From positions 1 to 64,000 of the forward strand of contig NZ_AP019735.1 of assembly GCF_006542665.1 (NCBI RefSeq): 64,000 nucleotides of DNA, written 5' to 3'. Position 1 is the stretch's first letter. Each line of letters starts with the position of its first letter. The notes beneath the pieces were generated by a model. The model did no database searches and was not told the DNA's origin. It worked only from the letters and a program-made list of their open reading frames with translations. A program made the position numbers and the translations under genes. Source of the DNA: Alistipes communis (GTDB taxonomy: Bacteria; Bacteroidota; Bacteroidia; Bacteroidales; Rikenellaceae). Positions 43,310 through 51,369 of this stretch are shown in pieces.

Positions 43310-44533
43310 ATGAAACAAATGGATGTAAGGGTTGCGTTCTACCTTAAAAAGAGCGAAACGAATGCCAATGGTTGTTGTCCTGTCATGGCACGGCTGACCG
43401 TCGGCAACCATTCCGAGGCGGCTTTCAGTGCCAAGATGTCGGTTCCCGTATCGTCGTGGGTATCGGGCCGCGCCACGGGAAAGAGTACCGCTACTCGGGA
43501 AATCAATCGGCAATTGGACGAACTGCGTGCCTCGGCGCTGGCCATCTACAAGGAACAGTCTGCGATACGGGAGGAAGTGACCGCCGAAGAGGTACGGGAT
43601 CTGCTGCTGGGCAAGGCTTCCGGACAAACGACCCTACTCAGTTATTTTCAAACGTTTATCGAACATTTCGAGAAGCGCGTGGGTGTAAACCGCGAGAAAG
43701 GCACGCTCAGATCCTATCGCTATGCCCGTAATTGCGTCTCCGCTTTCCTGCAAACACAGTATAAACTTTCGGATATTCCCTTTACTGCCCTCGACCGGTC
43801 GTTCATTGACAGGTACGACCTCTACCTGCGGACGGAACGCCGCATCGCGCCGGGAACTGTCGTCCTGCTGACCACAAGGCTGAACACGATCGTCGGCGAG
43901 GCGGTGGCGGAGGGTATCATCACGGCCGACCCGTTCGCCGGGTACGAACCGAAACGCCCCGAAAGGGCGCAGAAATACCTCACTGCCGACGAATTGCACC
44001 GGCTGATGACCACGCCGCTCCATCACCCGACGCTCTACCAAACCCGCGACCTGTTCCTATTCTCGTGTTATACGGGCATTCCTTACGGGGATATGTGCCG
44101 CCTGAGCGAAGATGATTTGGAAATTGCCGAGGACGGCGAGGTGTGGATCAAAACCACGCGCAAGAAGACGAAGATCGACTATGAACTGCCGCTGCTCGAT
44201 ATTCCCCTCCATATTCTCGACAAATACAGGGGTATCGCGCCGGAAGGGAAATTACTTCCTATGTACGGCAACACTACACTCAACCGGGCTCTGAAACGTA
44301 TCGCCTCGATCTGCGGTATCGAAAAGCGGCTCGTTTTCCACTGCGGACGGCATACCTACGCCACCGAAATCACGCTTTCGCAGGGCGTTCCGCTGGAAAC
44401 GGTCAGTAAGATGCTGGGACACACACGTATCGACACGACACAGATTTATGCCAAAGTAACCGATGACAAAATCGGCGCGGATACGCAAAACCTCGACAAA
44501 AAGCTCGCCGAGCGGTTCTCGATAGCACTGTAA
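43310..44533 (+). CDS. Tyrosine recombinase/integrase (Bacteroidetes type)
   Basis: A 407-residue site-specific recombinase. Residues about 1-110 hold the arm-binding and SAM-like region (VAFYLKKSETNANGCCPV), followed by a core-binding domain and the catalytic domain. HxxR is in VFHCGRHTYATEI, the second His in MLGHTRIDTTQIY and the nucleophile Tyr closes that motif. The first catalytic Arg (TGxR in most integrases) is replaced: the segment reads SCYTGIPYGD. Such replacement is known for IntDOT-type enzymes of Bacteroides. A Met at 43310 is the start; an upstream TTG in frame is part of the -7 box. It probably acts with the second integrase 25 bases downstream. Confidence 0.9.
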   Translation: MKQMDVRVAFYLKKSETNANGCCPVMARLTVGNHSEAAFSAKMSVPVSSWVSGRATGKSTATREINRQLDELRASALAIYKEQSAIREEVTAEEVRDLLLGKASGQTTLLSYFQTFIEHFEKRVGVNREKGTLRSYRYARNCVSAFLQTQYKLSDIPFTALDRSFIDRYDLYLRTERRIAPGTVVLLTTRLNTIVGEAVAEGIITADPFAGYEPKRPERAQKYLTADELHRLMTTPLHHPTLYQTRDLFLFSCYTGIPYGDMCRLSEDDLEIAEDGEVWIKTTRKKTKIDYELPLLDIPLHILDKYRGIAPEGKLLPMYGNTTLNRALKRIASICGIEKRLVFHCGRHTYATEITLSQGVPLETVSKMLGHTRIDTTQIYAKVTDDKIGADTQNLDKKLAERFSIAL

Positions 44534-44558
44534 TCACCCTTCTCAAATCCGAATCATC

Positions 44559-45866
44559 ATGGGAACGAACAATAAGATAAAACGCCGCAGTACGTTCGCC
44601 GTACTATTCTATATCAATCGAACTAAAGTCCGCAAGGACGGCACCTGCCAGCTCTTGTGCAAAGTCAGCATCGACGCCGAATCGGCTCATATAGGTATCA
44701 AAGCCGCCATCGAACCGTCGCTGTGGAATCCGGAGACAGGACGCGCGGACGGCCGGAGTGCCAACGCCCGCAAAGTAAATCGGGCCATCGACCTGCTGAC
44801 CGAACAGATCGAGGCCCACTATCGGAGGATTCGCAACGACCTCGGCTTCGTCACGGCGGAACTGGTGAAGAACGCCGTAAAAGGCGTAGGACAGAAGCCG
44901 CTCACGTTGCTGGCCCTGTTCCGGGAACACAATGCAGAGTTTTACAAACGGGTCGGCGTAGATCGGACGAAAGAGACCTATGCCAGCTACGAGAACTCTT
45001 ACAACCACTTGGCTGCGTTCGTACAACAGAAATGCGGGCAGGAAGACGTCACGCTCCGAAGCCTCGACAAAACGTTCTACGACGACTTCGACCTCTTTCT
45101 GCGAACGGAGTGCGATATGATGCAAAAGACGGTGCACGAACACCTGTACCGCCTGAAGAAAATGACCAAACGGGCTGTCAGCCAAGGTACGCTCCGCCGC
45201 GACCCTTACGGCAAGCTGCACCCGGAGCTGCCCGAACGCAAGAGCCGCCACCTCAAACTCGAAGATCTCAAAAAGCTGATGGAAACGCCCATCGACAAAC
45301 CCAATCTTCAGCGGGTTCGGGACTGGTTCCTCTTCTCCTCCTTCACGGGCCTGTCCTACTCCGACCTGAACCAGCTCTCGGATAAGGACATCACGCAGGC
45401 CGCCGACGGAACGTGGTGGCTTCATATACGGCGCAAAAAAACAGATACGCCCTCGGCAGTCCGGTTGCTGGAGGTTCCGTTGCGGATCATCGAGAAATAC
45501 CGGTCCGAACGTCGGAGCGACAAGATTTTCAACCTTTACAGCCGGAAGCATCTTATCATACTTACGCGAAAACTGGGACAAGCATATGGTTTCGATATGA
45601 CCTTCCATAAGGCCCGGCATAATTTCGGGACGCATATTACCCTCTCGATGGGCGTGCCTATCGAAACCGTGAGCCGTATGATGGGACACAAGAGCATCAC
45701 CACGACTCAGATTTACGCCAAAGTGACCGACAAAAAGGTGGGTGAAGATATGAAAGGGCTTAAAATGAGAACGAAAGGCCGGAAAATAGTCTTATGCGAA
45801 GAGGATGTGGGCGTTATGAAAAAGAAACGGGCCCAGTCCGACAGAGAAAAAACGACGTTCGCTTGA
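44559..45866 (+). CDS. Second tyrosine recombinase/integrase
   Basis: A 435-residue recombinase of the same family. VLFYINRTKVRKDGTCQL at the N-terminus is the arm-binding region; TFHKARHNFGTHITLSMG carries HxxR; MMGHKSITTTQIYAKVTD carries the second His and the Tyr. The first Arg is Ser in SSFTGLSYSD, as in IntDOT. The C-terminus has an extra basic tail (about 30 residues). Paired integrase genes at one end are common in Bacteroidetes elements; which one performs integration is not known. Confidence 0.9.
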   Translation: MGTNNKIKRRSTFAVLFYINRTKVRKDGTCQLLCKVSIDAESAHIGIKAAIEPSLWNPETGRADGRSANARKVNRAIDLLTEQIEAHYRRIRNDLGFVTAELVKNAVKGVGQKPLTLLALFREHNAEFYKRVGVDRTKETYASYENSYNHLAAFVQQKCGQEDVTLRSLDKTFYDDFDLFLRTECDMMQKTVHEHLYRLKKMTKRAVSQGTLRRDPYGKLHPELPERKSRHLKLEDLKKLMETPIDKPNLQRVRDWFLFSSFTGLSYSDLNQLSDKDITQAADGTWWLHIRRKKTDTPSAVRLLEVPLRIIEKYRSERRSDKIFNLYSRKHLIILTRKLGQAYGFDMTFHKARHNFGTHITLSMGVPIETVSRMMGHKSITTTQIYAKVTDKKVGEDMKGLKMRTKGRKIVLCEEDVGVMKKKRAQSDREKTTFA

Positions 45867-45914
45867 CGGAAAAGAAAAATATTCGTATAATTATCCAACT
45901 AATATCCAAACAAT

Positions 45915-46283
45915 ATGGCAACGACAGGAGAAAGAGCGACAGGAACGATAACGATCGAGTACAATACCGTAACCGTAATCCCCGGTGCCGATGGCGATGT
46001 GTGGCTGACCCCGTCCGAAATTGCCCGTATGTTCGAGGTGTTCGTATCTGCGGTCACGAGCAATATCCGGGCGATTTACAAACACGGTGCACTGCGTATG
46101 TCGGAAACCTCGAATCTTCCGACGGCACATGCTGAACTGTATAATCTGGAAATGATCTCGGCGTTGGCCTTTCGGGTGGACACGCCCCAGAGTGCGGCGT
46201 TCCGGCGATGGCTGATCCGCCGCCCCTATTCCCCGATGGTCGTGCTGAAGGTCTCGCAGGAGGAACGGACGGTAGTGAACTGA
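45915..46283 (+). CDS. RhuM-like small protein of the integration module
   Basis: A 122-residue protein. The segment DGDVWLTPSEIARMFEVFVS followed by AVTSNIRAIYKHGAL resembles the N-terminal DNA-binding-like part of virulence protein RhuM (WLTQ...IA.LFGV....TVNKHI.NI). The catalytic or C-terminal part of RhuM is absent. Proteins of this size are often found after the integrase genes of Bacteroidetes elements. Its role may be regulation of excision. A start at 45915 is supported by the A-rich leader. Confidence 0.6.
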   Translation: MATTGERATGTITIEYNTVTVIPGADGDVWLTPSEIARMFEVFVSAVTSNIRAIYKHGALRMSETSNLPTAHAELYNLEMISALAFRVDTPQSAAFRRWLIRRPYSPMVVLKVSQEERTVVN

Positions 46284-46330
46284 CCTCGGAAAGAAAAAAG
46301 CCGTCTAACAACCTTGATTCTAACGTTTTC

Positions 46331-46366
46331 GCCCCTGTCGGAATTCATCCTGACAGGGGCGATTTT
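46331..46366 (+). terminator. Terminator of the integrase operon
   Basis: GCCCCTGTC (46331-46339) pairs with GACAGGGGC (46352-46360), then GATTTT. Reverse use for the HTH genes is also possible. Confidence 0.65.
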
Positions 46367-46410
46367 CAATCTCGGGAATTTGTCAGACAGCCCTTCTTCT
46401 CGTTCCGGTG

Positions 46411-46719
46411 TTACAGCAACGCCTTATCATCCGTTCCGTTATACGAATCCTGGAGTAACTTTTCGATCTCCGACTCCCGGTACAGCACTTTCCCGCATAT
46501 CATGTAATAAGGGAGTTTCCCCGAGCTGCGGTATTCCTGCAACGTCCGGCGGTGGACTTTCAGCCGCTCCGAAATTTCCTTGTCCGTCAGATACGACTCG
46601 CCGCCCAGAATCAGGCGATGGTTCGTACCGAATTTTTCCAGCCCCTTTTCGATACGCTTTATCAGGTCGAACACTTCGGCCTCGCTACTGTCCGAACCCT
46701 GCACAATATTATTTCTCAT
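46411..46719 (-). CDS. HTH (excisionase-type) DNA-binding protein
   Basis: A 102-residue protein with a MerR/Xis-like winged helix in the middle: YLTDKEISERLKVHRRTLQE and then YRSSGKLPYYMICGKVLYRE. This is the HTH_17 pattern of excisionases and regulators in Bacteroides mobile elements. The N-terminal 40 residues form a helical extension. It is the second gene of a two-gene operon with another HTH protein. Likely role: control of excision or of transfer genes. Confidence 0.82.
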   Translation of the reverse strand: MRNNIVQGSDSSEAEVFDLIKRIEKGLEKFGTNHRLILGGESYLTDKEISERLKVHRRTLQEYRSSGKLPYYMICGKVLYRESEIEKLLQDSYNGTDDKALL

Positions 46720-46734
46720 AGTTTATTTCTTCGT

Positions 46735-47007
46735 TTACTTTTTCGATTGTTTCAACAATGCCTCTACGTCTTGCGGCTTATAGTAGATTTTATGTCCGAC
46801 TTGCGTGTAGGGAATGAGCCTTTTTTCACGATATGCCTGAAGCGTCCTTTTAGCGATGCACAGCATCTCGCAGACCTCCTCATTGTCGAGCCAACGTCCT
46901 AAGCGTTTTTGCTGTTTTGCATTCAGAGCCTCGACCCTTCCGGCCAGCGTTTCGAGTTTGGCCACCATAGAGTCATAGACCCGTTTTTCGATCATTATCA
47001 TCTCCAT
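46735..47007 (-). CDS. HTH (excisionase-type) DNA-binding protein
   Basis: A 90-residue protein with the same domain: LGRWLDNEEVCEMLCIAKRT, LQAYREKRLIPYTQVGHKIY and YKPQDVEALLKQ. The N-terminal helix (VAKLETLAGRVEALNAKQQK) looks like a coiled coil for dimerisation. The frame is open to 47058, but the Met at 47007 (or 46998) fits better. It stands 15 bases before the second HTH gene; the two are homologues and may act together in excision. Confidence 0.8.
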   Translation of the reverse strand: MEMIMIEKRVYDSMVAKLETLAGRVEALNAKQQKRLGRWLDNEEVCEMLCIAKRTLQAYREKRLIPYTQVGHKIYYKPQDVEALLKQSKK

Positions 47008-47189
47008 AATTACAATGTTTAGCTTTCCCGGAACCCAAAAATACTTTATGGAATACACGTCCGAGCCTTTTGCAGACGCAGATGTAAGGGTTGGCGTCGC
47101 TATATGTCACGGTTGGCGTCGCCGCTTTGAATTTGTAAAAGCAAAGAAAATATGCGAAATTTGAATGGCTGAAACAGTTATATTGGGTT

Positions 47190-47966
47190 ATGCTTCTGAC
47201 TTCGATGACATATAGGGAGATGTACGACCATCTCGCCGCTGACAAATACAAAGTAGACATCAAGCAGGAATACCTACGGCCCAAAGCGGTTAAAGCATTT
47301 CGTAAAACAAGCCGTTTTCCAGCATGGGAACTTTATGAATATAAAATTCCGGCAACCAACAATCAGTATATCATTTATTTTTACGCAGAAACCAGGGCCA
47401 ATGCAGAATATCCCGAAGTCGGCTCTTTCTGTATTGTTTATGCAGACAAACATCGGTTTGTCGTTCAATGGGGTGCGAGCGGGTATAAGCACACCCCGGA
47501 TAGCAAAATGGTAGGCGTCAGGCAAATCAGTGTCTATACATCCCATTTTTTTCAACGATACAGGGAGCGTTTCTTAAAAGACAAATCGCCGAGTGCTAAT
47601 GAAGTAGCTGCGAGGTATTTCTCCCGGAATACTATCGTCATGCCCCTTCAGCAAAATGAGGGCATCAACCGCAACTATGAAAAATACGGAAAGACAGGAA
47701 AGTATGCCTTTCGTATCAGAGACGGGGTCTGTTTTACCTACATGAAAGCAGAAGGTATGATAAGTGAGGACGGTGATAGGCATAAGGATAAGGTAGATAC
47801 CGTATATGTGTGCTATACTACGTTTATGAACGAATCCGGTATGACTGAAAGCCAGCGTAATGCTATCTTTCAAGAACATTGTGTGCAATGGCGGCAATTA
47901 TACGATACATTCCTAAGTGAAGTTAAAAATGGAGCTATCACTCTGCGAATTGAACCCGAACCATAA
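47190..47966 (+). CDS. Unknown protein, 258 aa, AT-rich cargo gene
   Basis: A soluble protein without signal peptide or membrane segment. Recurring-looking features are FPAWELYEYKIPATNNQYII, a central SHFFQRYRERFLKDKSPS and VDTVYVCYTTFMNESGMTES. I do not recognise the family. Base use is much more AT-rich than in the backbone, which fits recent transfer. It is alone on its transcript, with a spacer of about 160 bases before the next gene. Confidence 0.7.
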   Translation: MLLTSMTYREMYDHLAADKYKVDIKQEYLRPKAVKAFRKTSRFPAWELYEYKIPATNNQYIIYFYAETRANAEYPEVGSFCIVYADKHRFVVQWGASGYKHTPDSKMVGVRQISVYTSHFFQRYRERFLKDKSPSANEVAARYFSRNTIVMPLQQNEGINRNYEKYGKTGKYAFRIRDGVCFTYMKAEGMISEDGDRHKDKVDTVYVCYTTFMNESGMTESQRNAIFQEHCVQWRQLYDTFLSEVKNGAITLRIEPEP

Positions 47967-48074
47967 AATCTCATTCATAATTTTTAGTCAGTTATACATA
48001 TATTTGGCAATAAAGTTATCTGCTTTTATTAGGAATACTAACAATTCAGCGCCAAATCTCAGCTTGTTAATTTG

Positions 48075-48128
48075 ATGATGCAAGCCGCTGAAAACTTTAA
48101 CGATGACAATATAAACAATGCTCTATGA
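48075..48128 (+). CDS. Possible 17-aa upstream reading frame coupled to the phosphoribosyltransferase gene
   Basis: A start codon at 48075 (ATGATG) opens a frame of 17 codons whose TGA overlaps the ATG of the next gene (CTATGA, 48125-48128). This arrangement would couple translation. It could also be the tail of a lost gene: the frame is open back to 48042. Confidence 0.3.
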   Translation: MMQAAENFNDDNINNAL

Positions 48129-49054
48129 TTACCAATTTCAGCTTCGGAGTCCCCGGCGAAATGACAGATGCTGACTATCCGATGCCGCTCGGGGACTATT
48201 TCGACATCGAGAAGGATATGATGCAGGTCGGCGGCGAATTCCTTTTAGTCCGGGACGAGGAAAGTAACTTTTACTTTCTCTGCACAGACGACTGCAACAT
48301 CGAAATACTATGCCGTGCTTATGATTGGTATATCGTATCGTCCGGCCGTTTCAACGACCGTTTGCGGATCGGTATGGGGCTGGCCGGAGAGGATGCTTAC
48401 GGTAGCGAGATGTTCCGGGTCGAGGACGAGCAGACCCTTCGGCGGTGGCACGACATGCTGAAATTCACCTTTAAGGGCGATTTCATCCGCAGCTATTATC
48501 CCAAGACCAACCGGTTCCGGGGCAAATTGCGCGTGGACGGGGCTTTATGTTTCTATATCCACGACTATTATCCCGTATCGCATAAATTGAAGCTCACGAG
48601 CGAACAGAAGAAAGTTGTCAACCTCGTATTCCGTCTCAAAGAGGGCGCCTGTGCATCGCTGGCCGCCAAACTCTTCTCGCTGGCTATTTCACGAATGGAG
48701 TTTTTCAATGGTTTGGCCGATCCGATCCTGATACCTCTTCCAGCTTCCACGAAAGAGAGGCACCGGCAGCGTTTCGAGTACTTTTGTGGGGAGCTTTCCC
48801 GCCGTCTGATAATAGACAACGGTTTTTCTGCCGTCCGGATCGAGCAAGACCGGGAGCAGCAGAAAGGCACCCAACAAAGGAATATGTCCGGCGTAGTCTT
48901 CGACCCGGATTATATCGAAGGGCGCGACGTACTACTACTCGACGATATCCTAACTACCGGCATGAGCTTTACGCTCGTGAAACGCGAACTTGAAAAATTG
49001 GGGGCCAATTCCGTAACCGGCATATTCCTAACTAAAACCGTCGGCGCGAAATGA
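48125..49054 (+). CDS. Protein with ComF-like phosphoribosyltransferase domain
   Basis: A 309-residue protein. The C-terminal half carries the PRPP-binding loop DVLLLDDILTTGMSFTLVKR in the form seen in ComF and other type I phosphoribosyltransferases, preceded by DPILIPLPASTKERHRQRFE, the usual ComF-like segment. The N-terminal 140 residues (LGDYFDIEKDMMQVGGEFLL) are unrelated and unknown. ComF lacks a settled function in DNA uptake; PRTase domains are also used as effectors in some phage-defence systems. Context: beside an unknown 225-aa gene, just upstream of a SPARTA locus on the other strand. Confidence 0.75.
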   Translation: MITNFSFGVPGEMTDADYPMPLGDYFDIEKDMMQVGGEFLLVRDEESNFYFLCTDDCNIEILCRAYDWYIVSSGRFNDRLRIGMGLAGEDAYGSEMFRVEDEQTLRRWHDMLKFTFKGDFIRSYYPKTNRFRGKLRVDGALCFYIHDYYPVSHKLKLTSEQKKVVNLVFRLKEGACASLAAKLFSLAISRMEFFNGLADPILIPLPASTKERHRQRFEYFCGELSRRLIIDNGFSAVRIEQDREQQKGTQQRNMSGVVFDPDYIEGRDVLLLDDILTTGMSFTLVKRELEKLGANSVTGIFLTKTVGAK

Positions 49055-49128
49055 GTTTGTTCGAGAGCAATTTTGACCAAGCCATTAAGATGTAAAACGG
49101 AAAACGAGTAAATTAACATAGAGTTTGT

Positions 49129-49806
49129 ATGATTCGTGAGCTAACCTATAATAACAGAATACTGTCTGAGCAAGAACGGGTAGAGTTCTGTGAAAAATCG
49201 GATGAATATATAAACATGTTTTCCGAGTGCATTGAGGGAATATGCCAACTCGCAACCAAGATTCAGAAGTCTGAAAATTCCGATTATGATAAAATTACCA
49301 ATACGCTAATCAAGATTGGTACTTTTACAAGTTACTCCTTTTGTGATTGCATCGTATTGACAAAATTATTTGTCAGGGCAACGAATCCGTATGAAAAAAG
49401 CTTTCTTCGGGGCAAACTGAAAGTCCAACTTAATGAAAGTTTCAAAAAGCTATATGGGTTTAGCAAGAAGGGATATAAAGATTCCCATTGCGCGCAGTTG
49501 GAAACCATCATAACGATGTTTCCCGGATTCAAAAGCGAGTTTGATGAATTATTGTCGGACTTGGAGCAGATTTCAAAAAATTCTTGGTGGAAAAACGAAA
49601 GAGATGCCGAAGTGCACATCAATGCAACTAAACTTTATAAACTGCGTCACGAAGAGATAAATGAGAGTAAAATCGCCATGGAAACTGTACAATTAACGGA
49701 TTTATTCAATCGCTTTAATCATCTTATCAGCGAAGTGCACCGAACGCTTCTCAATCATATGGTTGTGAGATATGTAAAAGAAAATGGCATTGGGAATGCT
49801 ATATAA
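49129..49806 (+). CDS. Unknown helical protein, 225 aa
   Basis: An all-alpha-looking protein rich in Glu, Lys and Asn, without membrane segment. The central NSWWKNERDAEVHINATKLY followed by KLRHEEINESKIAM is conserved-looking, with an acidic/His cluster. A HEPN-type fold is possible (R-x4-6-H is not seen exactly), but I cannot assign it. It lies 74 bases after the phosphoribosyltransferase gene on the same strand and ends 51 bases from the convergent Argonaute gene. Confidence 0.65.
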   Translation: MIRELTYNNRILSEQERVEFCEKSDEYINMFSECIEGICQLATKIQKSENSDYDKITNTLIKIGTFTSYSFCDCIVLTKLFVRATNPYEKSFLRGKLKVQLNESFKKLYGFSKKGYKDSHCAQLETIITMFPGFKSEFDELLSDLEQISKNSWWKNERDAEVHINATKLYKLRHEEINESKIAMETVQLTDLFNRFNHLISEVHRTLLNHMVVRYVKENGIGNAI

Positions 49807-49857
49807 TATTATGCGTTTTTTGTTGTTCGTCATCCGGTTTGAGCAAAAAAGGCAATA

Positions 49858-51369
49858 CTAAATATAATGTTTGAAAGGCAGTACACCTGTTTTGATATCT
49901 TTCCCCGCAGTGAGGATTTCCCCGATGGAATCAGCGAATTTCAATGTGACAGGAATACCGTCACCATATATACAAGCATTGTAATTTAACTTCGTCAAAC
50001 CCAATATATCCTTACAAACCACTTCAATATCTGCTTCTCCTCTGGTTACGGCTATGTCAATTGGATTCGGCGTCTCTAAACCAATCTGAGTTTTGAATCT
50101 GGGGATAAATCCTTTTGTCCAAAGGAACGCTTTTCTATCATCATACTGTAACATCATTCCTCTGGGAACGCAATACGAATATTGCCGATATAACTTAAAT
50201 GTACTATTTTCCTTTATTCTTACTCCGATAATTTTTGACTTGCCCGCAACTGCGTCTTCAAATCCAGCCCACTCCGGATCATCGAAAAATGTTTTTGCAT
50301 GGATAAAAATTTCATTGGGATAACATTCAAAGCGATTATAGTATGCTTCTAAAGATTGAGACACGACTTCAAAAGCATCTTGCTGTGAAAGATGAAATTC
50401 GCCGGTAGTAGGATTCCACCAAGGACCAACATTTCCCCTGAAAACCATCCCATCGCCTGAATCAAGAAACATCTGAGCTGCACAACAAGCATTTTTGTTC
50501 TTTGTATCGCTTTCTGTTTTCTTATATACTAATCCCAAATAACAAACTCCATCCCTAATCTCTCCAAGTTTCCACGGAAGACCTCCTAATTTATAATAGA
50601 GGGTATTAGATATGTTCCATGCTCTAGCTGTATCAAATTTTTTTTCTTCCTCAATTTGCTTATCGGTTAACAGATTCTCATAGGCTATTTTACTTTCCCG
50701 AATTATCTGAGTGACGATTTTTACAGATAATATTTTGGCTTTTAGCTGATTGTGAAAATTGACTTCAAACTCATACGCTTCTCGAAGGGCATCTTTTTCC
50801 TCTTGGAAAAACATATCCAATTGGGTCGAATTCCGTTCATTTTTCTTAAGCCCAATGTTAATATTATCTTCCGATTTCGGAATCTTCGAATTTGGTCTGC
50901 CGAATTTATAAATATCCTCTGGTATTACGACAAACCAAACATCCACAGGCATCTCTTCATGCTCGGTATACCGTATTAACGGCTGGACATATAGATTCAC
51001 TAAATTATGAACTCGTTGATGAGAATCCGTGTATTTTAGGTATTCATCAATGTCCTTTTGCTTAATATCAAGTTGAATAATGTTATCAAAATTGATCGAT
51101 ATGCCGAAGGTAGATTCTAATCCCGGAAAATTTGGTCGGGCAATGGATAAATCCTCATTAACAATAGGACCATGTATCCTTTTCAGATAGTCAATCATCT
51201 TTCTCCTTAAGTTAGACGAACCGATGATACCGATATTTCTAACACCTTTAATCCTTTTATGATCAAAGGGACCAAAAAGCATTAAACCATCCCGGGGGTC
51301 AATTGCTGTTTGGCCACTACCGAATGTCAATGATGGCTCACTGATATATTTTAGAATAGGTTCAATCAT
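49858..51369 (-). CDS. Short prokaryotic Argonaute (SPARTA pAgo)
   Basis: A 503-residue short pAgo made of MID and PIWI domains only. Typical segments are LMLFGPFDHKRIKGVRNIGI at the N-terminus, LGGLPWKLGEIRDGVCYLGL in the linker to PIWI, and AAQMFLDSGDGMVFRGNVGP in the PIWI core, then WWNPTTGEFHL. The catalytic DEDX residues of slicing Argonautes are missing (LGLVYKK where an Asp would stand), as expected for short pAgos. It should use a small guide to bind invading nucleic acid and so activate the partner TIR domain. It overlaps the TIR-APAZ gene by eight bases and is translated after it. Confidence 0.9.
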   Translation of the reverse strand: MIEPILKYISEPSLTFGSGQTAIDPRDGLMLFGPFDHKRIKGVRNIGIIGSSNLRRKMIDYLKRIHGPIVNEDLSIARPNFPGLESTFGISINFDNIIQLDIKQKDIDEYLKYTDSHQRVHNLVNLYVQPLIRYTEHEEMPVDVWFVVIPEDIYKFGRPNSKIPKSEDNINIGLKKNERNSTQLDMFFQEEKDALREAYEFEVNFHNQLKAKILSVKIVTQIIRESKIAYENLLTDKQIEEEKKFDTARAWNISNTLYYKLGGLPWKLGEIRDGVCYLGLVYKKTESDTKNKNACCAAQMFLDSGDGMVFRGNVGPWWNPTTGEFHLSQQDAFEVVSQSLEAYYNRFECYPNEIFIHAKTFFDDPEWAGFEDAVAGKSKIIGVRIKENSTFKLYRQYSYCVPRGMMLQYDDRKAFLWTKGFIPRFKTQIGLETPNPIDIAVTRGEADIEVVCKDILGLTKLNYNACIYGDGIPVTLKFADSIGEILTAGKDIKTGVLPFKHYI

